From JAVVEG01 sp032251455 (GTDB taxonomy: Bacteria > Pseudomonadota > Gammaproteobacteria > Pseudomonadales > Pseudohongiellaceae), in NCBI GenBank assembly GCA_032251455.1, contig JAVVEG010000001.1, forward strand, positions 62,001 to 126,000: a stretch of DNA of 64,000 nt, read 5' to 3'. This document shows positions 57,806-64,000 of this stretch, piece by piece; the first letter of the stretch is position 1; each line of letters opens with the position of its first letter. The position numbers and the translations under genes are program-made. Below the pieces are notes generated by a model. It was not told the DNA's origin. It saw only the letters and a program-made list of their open reading frames with translations, and made no database searches.

Positions 57806-58630
57806 ATGCAAATTGCGGGAAAGACAATTCTGTTGACGGGGGCCAGCGGAGGTATTGGCAGCCAGATAGCACATCGGCTGGCGCGTGCTGGTGCGCGTCT
57901 GATACTGGTTGGCAGGCAGGAGTCCGTGTTGCAGGCCTTGGCAGCCGAACTGGACTCCACCCCATTGGGACACATGGCACTGAGTGCGGATGTTGCCAGT
58001 GCAGAGGGCAGGGAGCAGATCAGCCTGTTTTGCGGAAATCTGGTACACGGTCCCGATATTCTCATCAATGCCGCCGGTTTGGGCAGTTTTGATTTGCTGG
58101 CGGATGAAAATCCGGAGAAGGTGGAGGCATTGTTTCAGGTTAATGTGATCGCACCGATTCTATTGTCTCAGGCATTGCTGCCGGGGCTGTGCAGCAAGCA
58201 GGAAGCTGCCATTGTCAATATAGGTTCCGTGTTTGGGTTCATCGGTTATCCCGGGTTCAGTCTCTATGGCAGTTCCAAGTTTGCCTTGCGTGGATTCAGC
58301 GAGGCATTGCAGCGTGAGCTGGCTACAAGCCGGGTCAGGGTGCTGCATCTGGCGCCAAGAGCCACAGATACGGCGATCAATGATACGCGGGTGCAGGGTT
58401 TCAACCATGCACTCGGGAATGCAGTGGATAAGCCCGAGCAGGTCGCAGAGCAGCTTTATCAGTGTCTGGTGAATGAGCGTTGGGGGCATCGGGTGATAGG
58501 TTGGCCTGAGCGTTTTTATGTGGTGCTCAATGCCCTGTTGCCGGGCATGGTAGGCAAGGCAATCGTCGGCACTCTGCACAAGGTGGTCCAGTTTTCACGC
58601 AACGGTGGATTGTTTAACAAAGCAGGCTGA
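57806..58630 (+). CDS. Short-chain dehydrogenase/reductase
   Basis: A 274-residue SDR. The cofactor motif TGASGGIGSQIAHRLARAGA is at the N-terminus. DILINAAGLGSFD replaces the usual NNAG, the catalytic Ser is in VNIGSVFGFIGYPG, and YGSSKFALRGFSEAL gives Tyr and Lys. The C-terminal extension with a hydrophobic segment (WPERFYVVLNALLPGMVGKA) may associate with the membrane, as in acyl-chain reductases. It lies 18 bases after the diiron oxygenase gene and probably reduces or oxidises the same intermediate. Confidence 0.9.
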   Translation: MQIAGKTILLTGASGGIGSQIAHRLARAGARLILVGRQESVLQALAAELDSTPLGHMALSADVASAEGREQISLFCGNLVHGPDILINAAGLGSFDLLADENPEKVEALFQVNVIAPILLSQALLPGLCSKQEAAIVNIGSVFGFIGYPGFSLYGSSKFALRGFSEALQRELATSRVRVLHLAPRATDTAINDTRVQGFNHALGNAVDKPEQVAEQLYQCLVNERWGHRVIGWPERFYVVLNALLPGMVGKAIVGTLHKVVQFSRNGGLFNKAG

Positions 58631-58648
58631 TTTGCCTGGGAGGAAATC

Positions 58649-59302
58649 ATGGCTACAGTGGTACGAAGACTGAGTATTTTTTTAATTATGGTGACCGCCA
58701 TATCGGCTGCGTCGCTGTCGCAGGCACAGTTCAATACTGAAATTCTGGCCCTGCAGACGCGCTGGGCTGAAGTCAATTATCAGACCGAGGGCAAGGAGCA
58801 GATTGCTCAATTTGAGGCCTTGATAAGCGAGGCGGAAAAGGTGACGGCCGAGAACCCCCGTTCGGCAGAGGCCTGGATCTGGAGTGGCATTATCAAATCC
58901 ACCTATGCCGGAGCCAGGGGAGGTATTGGTGCCTTGTCGGCTGCCAAAGGCGCACGTGCCGACCTGGAGAAAGCCATCGGCCTGAATCCTGAAGCAATGA
59001 ATGGTTCAGCCTATGCCACATTGGGAGTACTCTATCTGAATGTGCCGGGCTGGCCGCTGGCCTTTGGTGATGAGGACAAGGGGGTAGAGCTGATAGAAAA
59101 AGCTCTGGCGCTTGCCCCGAATGATATAGACAATAACTATTTTTATGCAGAATATCTCCTGTCCGAAAAAAAGTTTGACAGGGCGGAGCGCCATCTGATG
59201 CAGGCTCTGGCAGCTGCACCCAGGCCTGGGCGGGCCTTGGCCGATACAGGCCGGCGCGAAGAAATCCAGGCCATGCTGGAGCAAGTCAAGGCAAAACGCT
59301 GA
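58649..59302 (+). CDS. Exported TPR-like protein
   Basis: A 217-residue secreted protein (signal peptide ending SLSQAQ). The mature chain is helical with TPR-like repeats (AWIWSGIIKSTYAGARGGIG, GKVEL-type helix pairs, NYFYAEYLLSEKKFDRAERH) and the segment VLYLNVPGWPLAFGDEDKG, which recurs in small periplasmic helical-repeat proteins. It probably serves as a periplasmic adaptor or scaffold. It lies 18 bases after the SDR gene and 12 before the response regulator. No enzymatic motif is seen. Confidence 0.78.
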   Translation: MATVVRRLSIFLIMVTAISAASLSQAQFNTEILALQTRWAEVNYQTEGKEQIAQFEALISEAEKVTAENPRSAEAWIWSGIIKSTYAGARGGIGALSAAKGARADLEKAIGLNPEAMNGSAYATLGVLYLNVPGWPLAFGDEDKGVELIEKALALAPNDIDNNYFYAEYLLSEKKFDRAERHLMQALAAAPRPGRALADTGRREEIQAMLEQVKAKR

Positions 59303-59314
59303 CAGGAGAGATTC

Positions 59315-59971
59315 ATGCAGGTATTGCTGGTCGAAGATAATCAATTGCTTGCCGATGCCCTGGTGGTGGCAGTGCGCAAGGCCGGGTTCAGCATCAACCA
59401 TGTCAACCGTGGCAGCAGTGCGTTGACGGCAATCCGTACCTCCAATCCTGATATAGTGATTCTTGATCTGGGCTTGCCCGATATGGATGGTTTGAACGTG
59501 CTCAGGGAAATGCGCAGGCAGGAGTTTTTGAAACCCGTGCTTATTCTGACAGCGCGCGATGGCATCGACGACAAGGTCAAGGGCCTGGACAGTGGTGCCG
59601 ATGATTATTTGTCCAAGCCTTTTGAAACCAATGAACTGCTGGCGCGGCTGCGTGCGCTGGAGCGTCGTCATGGCAAAGTAAAGAGTACCGTCATCGATGT
59701 AGGCCCGGTAAGTCTCGACAGCCAGAGCTTTGAGGTGAAGGTCGATGGCAATCCGCTGAATCTCTCGCGCCGGGAATTCATGTTGCTCAAGGCCTTGATG
59801 GAAAATACCAACAAGGTGCAAACCAGGGAGATGCTCGATGGAAAACTATACAGCTGGGGAGAGGAGGTCAGCAGCAATGCCCTGGAGGTACATGTGCACA
59901 ACCTGCGCAAGAAACTGCCGGAAGGGTTTATCCTGACGGTAAGAGGTCTGGGTTATGTCATCAAGCAATGA
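59315..59971 (+). CDS. OmpR/PhoB-family response regulator
   Basis: A 218-residue response regulator. The receiver domain has the acidic pair in LLVEDNQLLADAL, the phospho-acceptor Asp51 in IVILDLGLPDMDGL, the Thr in LTARDGIDDKV and Lys in YLSKPFETNEL. The C-terminal winged helix (NLSRREFMLLKALMENTNKV, NALEVHVHNLRKKLPEGFIL) is standard for the QseB/PmrA type. It lies 27 bases before its sensor kinase, within the ten-gene run, so it probably controls the run itself. Metal or membrane damage signals are candidates, not shown. Confidence 0.95.
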   Translation: MQVLLVEDNQLLADALVVAVRKAGFSINHVNRGSSALTAIRTSNPDIVILDLGLPDMDGLNVLREMRRQEFLKPVLILTARDGIDDKVKGLDSGADDYLSKPFETNELLARLRALERRHGKVKSTVIDVGPVSLDSQSFEVKVDGNPLNLSRREFMLLKALMENTNKVQTREMLDGKLYSWGEEVSSNALEVHVHNLRKKLPEGFILTVRGLGYVIKQ

Positions 59972-59998
59972 GGAAGCCGTTGGGGGGCAGTAGCAGAG

Positions 59999-61378
59999 AT
60001 GGCTTCGATTCGCCTGTTCCTGACCATGACGCTGATTGCCATCATAGTGTTGGTGACATTCCTGTCTGCGCTGCGTGGTTATCGACAAAGCATGCAGCAA
60101 GCCGAGACCCTGTTTGATTTGCAACTGCTGGAGCATGTCAAGTTGCTGACCTTGCTGACGCCAGGGGTGGACGCAGGTTCAGTTGTTCTTGATGAATTAT
60201 TGCTGCCGGAACAGGCAAATCTTGAAATGGAAGACCAGCTCTTGATTGCTTACCAGATTTTCAGTGAGGCGGGCAGGTTGATATTGCGCTCCAGCAACGC
60301 CCCCACGCAACAGATTGCGGAACTGGAGGTCGGGTACAGTGATATCAATTTCAATGGGTATCGCTGGCGTGCCCTGGTGGTGGAGGATCTGGTCAACAAA
60401 CATTGGGTGATGGCAGCGCAACGTATCGATGCACGCTTTGAACTTGCCGAGAGTATCATCCTGCAGGCCGTGATCCCTACTGTTTGGAGTATCCCGGTGG
60501 CGGGCGTGCTGATATGGCTGATTGTTGGTTTTGGTCTGCGACCGATCAATCAGCTGGCTGCGGAGGTCCGGCGCAGGGAGGTCAGTGATCTGAGTGCGGT
60601 GGAAATGGATGGGGTTCCGGCAGAGCTGAGTCCATTGACACGATCAACCAATGATTTATTGCGCAGGCTGCAGTCATCCTTTGCCAGGGAAAAACGCTTT
60701 GCAGCCGATGCAGCCCATGAGTTGAGGACGCCTATCAGTGTGTTGAAGGTGCAGGTGCACAATGTGCTGGCTGGCCTGGAAAAACCTGATGCAACAGTGG
60801 AGGAACTCAAGCATGGTGTTGATGCCATGGGTCATCTGGTGGAACAGATATTATTACTGAACAAAATGACGCCTGATCAATATATAGGCCAATTCGAACA
60901 GGTGGATATTTACCAGCTTGCAGTTGATGCAGCAGGCATCGAGCATCCGCAGATGTTAAAGAAGGGGCAGGTATTTGAATTGCAGGGTAATTCGACACTT
61001 ATGCGGGGAGACCCGACAGCTTTGCGCTCAATGATTCAGAATCTGTTGTCGAATGCCAGCAAGTATGCGCCTGAAGAAGGAAAAATTATTCTTTCCGTGA
61101 ACAAGGATAAACAGCTGGTGACACTTCAGGTTGAGGATTCGGGGCCGGGAGTGCCCGAGTCGTTTCATGAGCGAGTTTTTGACCGCTTCTACCGGCTTGA
61201 TGGAGACAGACATGATTCAACGATTTCTGGTTCAGGGCTTGGCCTGGCTATAGTAAGGCATATTATTGAAATGCACAGTGCCAGGATAAAACTGAGCAAA
61301 TCTGAATTGCTTGGCGGGCTGTGTGTCACAGTTTGTTTTCCTGGACAGGAAAATTCTGTTGAGAGAGGAATTTCATGA
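59999..61378 (+). CDS. Sensor histidine kinase (QseC/PmrB-like)
   Basis: A 459-residue two-component sensor. Two membrane helices (about 7-25 and 157-180) flank a periplasmic domain of about 130 acidic residues. The kinase core has the H-box FAADAAHELRTPISVL (His240), the N-box SMIQNLLSNASKYAP, and G-boxes VEDSGPGVPESF and GSGLGLAIVRHIIE. It follows the response regulator and overlaps the cupredoxin gene (ATGA). The periplasmic region resembles the short sensor of PmrB/QseC kinases, which respond to metals or cationic compounds. The signal here is unknown. Confidence 0.94.
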   Translation: MASIRLFLTMTLIAIIVLVTFLSALRGYRQSMQQAETLFDLQLLEHVKLLTLLTPGVDAGSVVLDELLLPEQANLEMEDQLLIAYQIFSEAGRLILRSSNAPTQQIAELEVGYSDINFNGYRWRALVVEDLVNKHWVMAAQRIDARFELAESIILQAVIPTVWSIPVAGVLIWLIVGFGLRPINQLAAEVRRREVSDLSAVEMDGVPAELSPLTRSTNDLLRRLQSSFAREKRFAADAAHELRTPISVLKVQVHNVLAGLEKPDATVEELKHGVDAMGHLVEQILLLNKMTPDQYIGQFEQVDIYQLAVDAAGIEHPQMLKKGQVFELQGNSTLMRGDPTALRSMIQNLLSNASKYAPEEGKIILSVNKDKQLVTLQVEDSGPGVPESFHERVFDRFYRLDGDRHDSTISGSGLGLAIVRHIIEMHSARIKLSKSELLGGLCVTVCFPGQENSVERGIS

Positions 61379-61773
61379 AGGTGGGGCAGTTGCTTTCAAG
61401 GGCTACAGGGATAAAGCCGAAGTATCGTTGCTTGCTTATGAAAAGGATGTTCCTGTCGCTTCGATGGGTACTGGCCATGCTGGTAGTTTCTGCTCCTGCC
61501 CATGCGCAGACTCCGATCTTCGAGATTTATATTCGTCAACATCTTTTTGTTCCCGCCGAGTTGACCATTCCTGCCGGAAAGAAAGTGAAACTGATGATCA
61601 TCAACGAGGATGATACGCCGGAAGAGTTCGAAAGTTTTGAGTTGAACCGGGAAAAGGTGATCATGGGGAAAAGCACAGGTGCTGTTTTTATCGGGCCCTT
61701 GAAGGCAGGGGAGTATCCGTATTTTGGTGAGTTCAACCCGAGAACGGCACAGGGAAAAATCATAGCTGAGTAA
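61375..61773 (+). CDS. Periplasmic cupredoxin-fold protein (FtrB-like) without type-1 copper ligands
   Basis: A 132-residue exported protein with a long leader ending VSAPAHAQ. The mature part has the cupredoxin-like beta-barrel segments FVPAELTIPAGKKVKLMIIN, DTPEEFESFELNRE and GPLKAGEYPYFGEFNPRTAQG. The mature chain has one His and no Cys, so a classic blue-copper site cannot form. Such proteins accompany FTR1-type iron permeases (for example the Bordetella Ftr system) and are thought to handle iron rather than copper electrons. ATG at 61375 overlaps the kinase stop and follows AGAGGA. The permease gene is next, after 15 bases. Confidence 0.83.
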   Translation: MKVGQLLSRATGIKPKYRCLLMKRMFLSLRWVLAMLVVSAPAHAQTPIFEIYIRQHLFVPAELTIPAGKKVKLMIINEDDTPEEFESFELNREKVIMGKSTGAVFIGPLKAGEYPYFGEFNPRTAQGKIIAE

Positions 61774-61788
61774 AATGGATATATCGAT

Positions 61789-62583
61789 ATGATCAGTTCA
61801 GTGATTATCATTCTGCAGGAAGTGCTGGAGGCCATGCTGCTGATCAGCATACTCATGGCTTCTTCCAGCGCCATTGGTCTGAACCAAAAGTGGCTGCCAG
61901 CAGCGTTGCTGACGGGTCTGGCCGGAGCGGTTGTCTATGCCTTGTTTTTCGAAAGAGTCAGCATGATGTTTGAAGGTTTCGGGCAAGAGTATTTTTATTC
62001 GGCCATGATGCTGGGCATCGCCATATTATTGGGTATATGGAATCTTTGTCTGGTTTATTTCATTCGACGCAAGGGCTTGTTGCTGCCTCGCCCCCTGCTG
62101 TTGGGTTTGCTGCTGATGACAGTGAGCCTGGCAATGATGCATGAAGGGGCTGAAATCTATCTTTATGGTTATGCCTACGGTGTGGCAGCGAACAGCATAG
62201 GCACCATATTCTCAGGCGGTGCAATCGGGGCAGGGATTGGCATCAGTGTGGGTACTTTCATCTATTACGGGCTCAGAGCACTGCAGCCGATCAATTGCCT
62301 GCGTGTTGGCAGTGTTGTCCTGACCCTGGTTTCTGCCGGCATGATTCTTCAGGCCAGTTTGCGTTTGACCCAGGCTGATGTACTGCCCGCGCAGATGCCT
62401 TTGTGGGACAGCAGCTTTCTGATCTCGGAGAATTCAATTGTTGGTGAATTGTTCTATGCCTTGCTTGGTTATGAGGCCACACCCACTCCGTTGCAGGTCA
62501 TGATATATGGCAGCAGTCTGTTCTTGATGATTATGTTGATGGTGCTTGTCCATCGTACTGCCGGGAAAAGGGAGTCGCAGTGA
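61789..62583 (+). CDS. FTR1-like iron permease with altered REXXE motifs
   Basis: A 264-residue inner-membrane protein with about seven helices. It has the FTR1/EfeU pattern of two Glu-x-x-Glu motifs: QEVLE (residues 10-14, helix 1) and HEGAE (118-122, helix 4). In standard iron permeases both begin with Arg (REGLE, REXXE); here Arg is Gln and His. Glutamates that bind iron are kept. Helices continue with GTIFSGGAIGAGIGISVGTF and FLMIMLMVLVHRTAGK at the end. It lies between the cupredoxin and beta-barrel genes. It may transport Fe or a different cation. Confidence 0.8.
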   Translation: MISSVIIILQEVLEAMLLISILMASSSAIGLNQKWLPAALLTGLAGAVVYALFFERVSMMFEGFGQEYFYSAMMLGIAILLGIWNLCLVYFIRRKGLLLPRPLLLGLLLMTVSLAMMHEGAEIYLYGYAYGVAANSIGTIFSGGAIGAGIGISVGTFIYYGLRALQPINCLRVGSVVLTLVSAGMILQASLRLTQADVLPAQMPLWDSSFLISENSIVGELFYALLGYEATPTPLQVMIYGSSLFLMIMLMVLVHRTAGKRESQ

Positions 62584-63323
62584 GAGCGGAAAAATCAACA
62601 TCAACGCTGCCATGGCTTTCTGTATTTCTTTTTGCTTCCCTGTGGATGCTATCCGCGCAGGCTGATGAGCCGGAGCAACATAATGGTGTTGACAAGGTCT
62701 ACCTGCCTTATGTGTTGCCGTTGGAAAGAGAGCTCGAAATAAGAACCATTTATCAGCAAGATGGCAGGGATAGCAGGGATGGATTGATGAGAGTAAGAAC
62801 CGGTCTGGGCCGTTCATTAAGCGAAAGTCTTTTTGTTGAAGTTTATCTCATCACCAAAAAAGAGCCGCAAGGCAACACATCACTGGAAGGGTATGAGTTG
62901 GAGACGCGACTTCAACTGACCGAGCAGGGGGAGTTCTGGGCCGACTGGGGTTTGTTGTTCGAGTTTGAACGTGAGCGCAGTGAAAGCATTACCGAGCTGA
63001 GTTCTACTGTGCTTATTGCCCGCGAATGGGGGCGCTGGACTAGCGCTTTGAACCTGGGTATCGAGTATGAATTTGGTTCGGATATAGAAAATGAATTTGA
63101 AACTGCCCTGGCCATGCAGTGGCGTTACCGCTTTCGTGAGTACCTGGAGCCGGCAGTTGAACTCTATGTTGATGAAATCACCAGCGCCTTGGGCCCTGTA
63201 GCCACCGGGCTCATTCGCACCTCAGGTCAAAAGAAACTGCATTGGGAAACCGGTGTGCTGTTCCCTTTGAATGATCGAACCCCTGACATCACTCTCAGAT
63301 TTCTTATCGAATACGAGTTTTAA
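62580..63323 (+). CDS. Putative outer-membrane beta-barrel protein
   Basis: A 247-residue exported protein (signal peptide ending MLSAQADE). It has alternating strands of 10-12 residues (SLFVEVYLITKKEP, FWADWGLLFEFERERS, TSALNLGIEYEFGSD) and ends with aromatic EYEF, the usual signal for insertion by BAM. I do not recognise a named family. It overlaps the permease gene by four bases and ends the ten-gene run, so it probably acts in the same process, for example as a channel or metal-linked pore. Function is inferred from position only. Confidence 0.72.
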   Translation: MRAEKSTSTLPWLSVFLFASLWMLSAQADEPEQHNGVDKVYLPYVLPLERELEIRTIYQQDGRDSRDGLMRVRTGLGRSLSESLFVEVYLITKKEPQGNTSLEGYELETRLQLTEQGEFWADWGLLFEFERERSESITELSSTVLIAREWGRWTSALNLGIEYEFGSDIENEFETALAMQWRYRFREYLEPAVELYVDEITSALGPVATGLIRTSGQKKLHWETGVLFPLNDRTPDITLRFLIEYEF

Positions 63324-63387
63324 GGAGAGATTTCAAAACATTAAATAAATTACAGCCAAGCCCACCCATCTTTGCAGGCGGTGCAGG

Positions 63388-63416
63388 TGTACAGACGCGA
63401 GTGAGGTCTGTATAAT
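63388..63416 (+). promoter_or_regulatory. guaB promoter
   Basis: A -35 element TGTACA (63388-63393), a 17-base spacer and a perfect -10 TATAAT (63411-63416) lie 28 bases before the guaB ATG. A GC-rich stretch follows the -10 box (CGCG), reminiscent of promoters under stringent control, but that is inference. Confidence 0.75.
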
Positions 63417-63443
63417 CGCGTTTTTGTGGATAGGTGAAAACTT

Positions 63444-64000
63444 ATGATACGCATTGCCGAAGAAGCCCTGACATTTGACGATGTCCTGCTTCTGCCAGCC
63501 CACTCCGCGGTTCTGCCCAAAGATGTCTCCCTCAAGACCAGCCTGACAGCCTCCATTGGTCTGAATATTCCCCTGATCTCGGCCGCCATGGACACCGTAA
63601 CAGAAGCCCGTCTGGCCATAGCCATGGCCCAGGAAGGTGGGCTTGGTGTAATTCACAAGAGCATGAGCATTGAGCAGCAAGCCCGTGAAGTACGCCAGGT
63701 CAAGAAGTATGAAAGTGGTGTCGTCAAGGACCCTATCACGATTTCCCCCCAGGCCACCATCGGTGAGCTGATAGCGCTGATGAAAGAAAACGATATCTCT
63801 GGTATGCCGGTGGTGGATGGTGTCGATCTGGTGGGTATCGTTACCAGCCGGGATGTGCGTTTTGAAACCAATTATGCCGCCTCGGTGGCCTCCATCATGA
63901 CACCCAAGGCCAAGCTGGTAACAGTCCAGGAAAACGCCAGCCATGAGCAGGTCAAGGAACTGCTGCATATCCACCGCATCGAGAAGATTCTGGTGGTCAA
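63444..64000 (+). CDS. guaB: Inosine-5'-monophosphate dehydrogenase, N-terminal part
   Basis: GuaB oxidises IMP to XMP in guanine nucleotide synthesis. About 185 codons are present and the gene runs off the right edge. The opening IRIAEEALTFDDVLLLPAHS, the segment ISAAMDTVTEARLAIAMAQ and the start of the CBS pair (VKDPITISPQATIGELIALM, SGMPVVDGVDLVGIVTSRD) are standard. ATG at 63444 is behind AGGTGAAAAC. The gene has its own promoter and is separate from the preceding ten-gene run. Confidence 0.97.
   Translation, partial: MIRIAEEALTFDDVLLLPAHSAVLPKDVSLKTSLTASIGLNIPLISAAMDTVTEARLAIAMAQEGGLGVIHKSMSIEQQAREVRQVKKYESGVVKDPITISPQATIGELIALMKENDISGMPVVDGVDLVGIVTSRDVRFETNYAASVASIMTPKAKLVTVQENASHEQVKELLHIHRIEKILVV

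Noticed and set aside
1..64000. CRISPR arrays, rRNA genes, complete insertion sequences
   Set aside because: No regularly spaced repeats, rRNA signatures or transposase genes were seen on either strand.

Overview
The window is chromosomal DNA from an aerobic, Gram-negative gammaproteobacterium. The evidence is the three-gene pntAA-pntAB-pntB transhydrogenase, lptF-lptG, pepA, queA, the run ndk-rlmN-pilF-rodZ-hisS-yfgM-bamB-der, xseA and guaB, plus many lipoproteins, Sec signal peptides and c-type cytochromes. The many periplasmic oxidoreductases suggest a free-living, probably aquatic, respiring heterotroph. I cannot name a genus from sequence alone. No rRNA operon, CRISPR array, complete insertion sequence or prophage is visible. 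Coding density is about 90 percent.

Layout. 1-9.9 kb is mostly core metabolism and envelope: the start of a citramalate/isopropylmalate synthase-like gene, a secreted protein, pntAA-AB-B with an RDD protein, a thioesterase-lptF-lptG operon, pepA and leuB. 10-12.2 kb holds a 42-residue membrane protein and a SoxC-like sulfite dehydrogenase with a short cytochrome c lipoprotein. 12.2-15.1 kb is a small accessory island: an antitoxin without an intact toxin, a higBA module and a putative PD-(D/E)xK nuclease. 15.1-25.8 kb is rich in exported proteins: a PqiA-like protein, an esterase, a PQQ-type sugar dehydrogenase, two cytochrome c/copper-monooxygenase fusions with unknown secreted partners, a cytochrome c' and an SDR with a signal peptide. 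A tRNA-Leu(CAA) with a degenerate second copy follows, then queA, mdh, a LytS/LytTR regulatory pair, an Lrp regulator divergent from leuA, and an ECF sigma/anti-sigma/coiled-coil operon (to 35.2 kb).

35.4-46.9 kb carries iscR-iscS and the conserved ndk-to-der run. The usual iscU-iscA-hscBA-fdx block and ispG are absent from their usual places. 46.9-54.8 kb has a DTW-domain protein, an MBL hydrolase, DoxX, a chemotaxis receptor with a C-terminal sensor, a DsbA-like protein, an M23 peptidase, xseA and a cytochrome b.

54.86-63.32 kb is the most interesting stretch: ten same-strand genes with small gaps or stop/start overlaps. They encode a thermostable-hemolysin-family protein, an AMP-forming acyl ligase, a heme-oxygenase-like diiron oxygenase with a full ligand set, an SDR, a secreted TPR protein, a response regulator and sensor kinase, a cupredoxin-fold protein without a type-1 copper site, an FTR1-like permease with altered REXXE motifs, and an outer-membrane beta-barrel candidate. 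I infer a regulated acyl-substrate oxidation pathway coupled to iron supply; the product is unknown. guaB begins at 63.44 kb and runs off the end.
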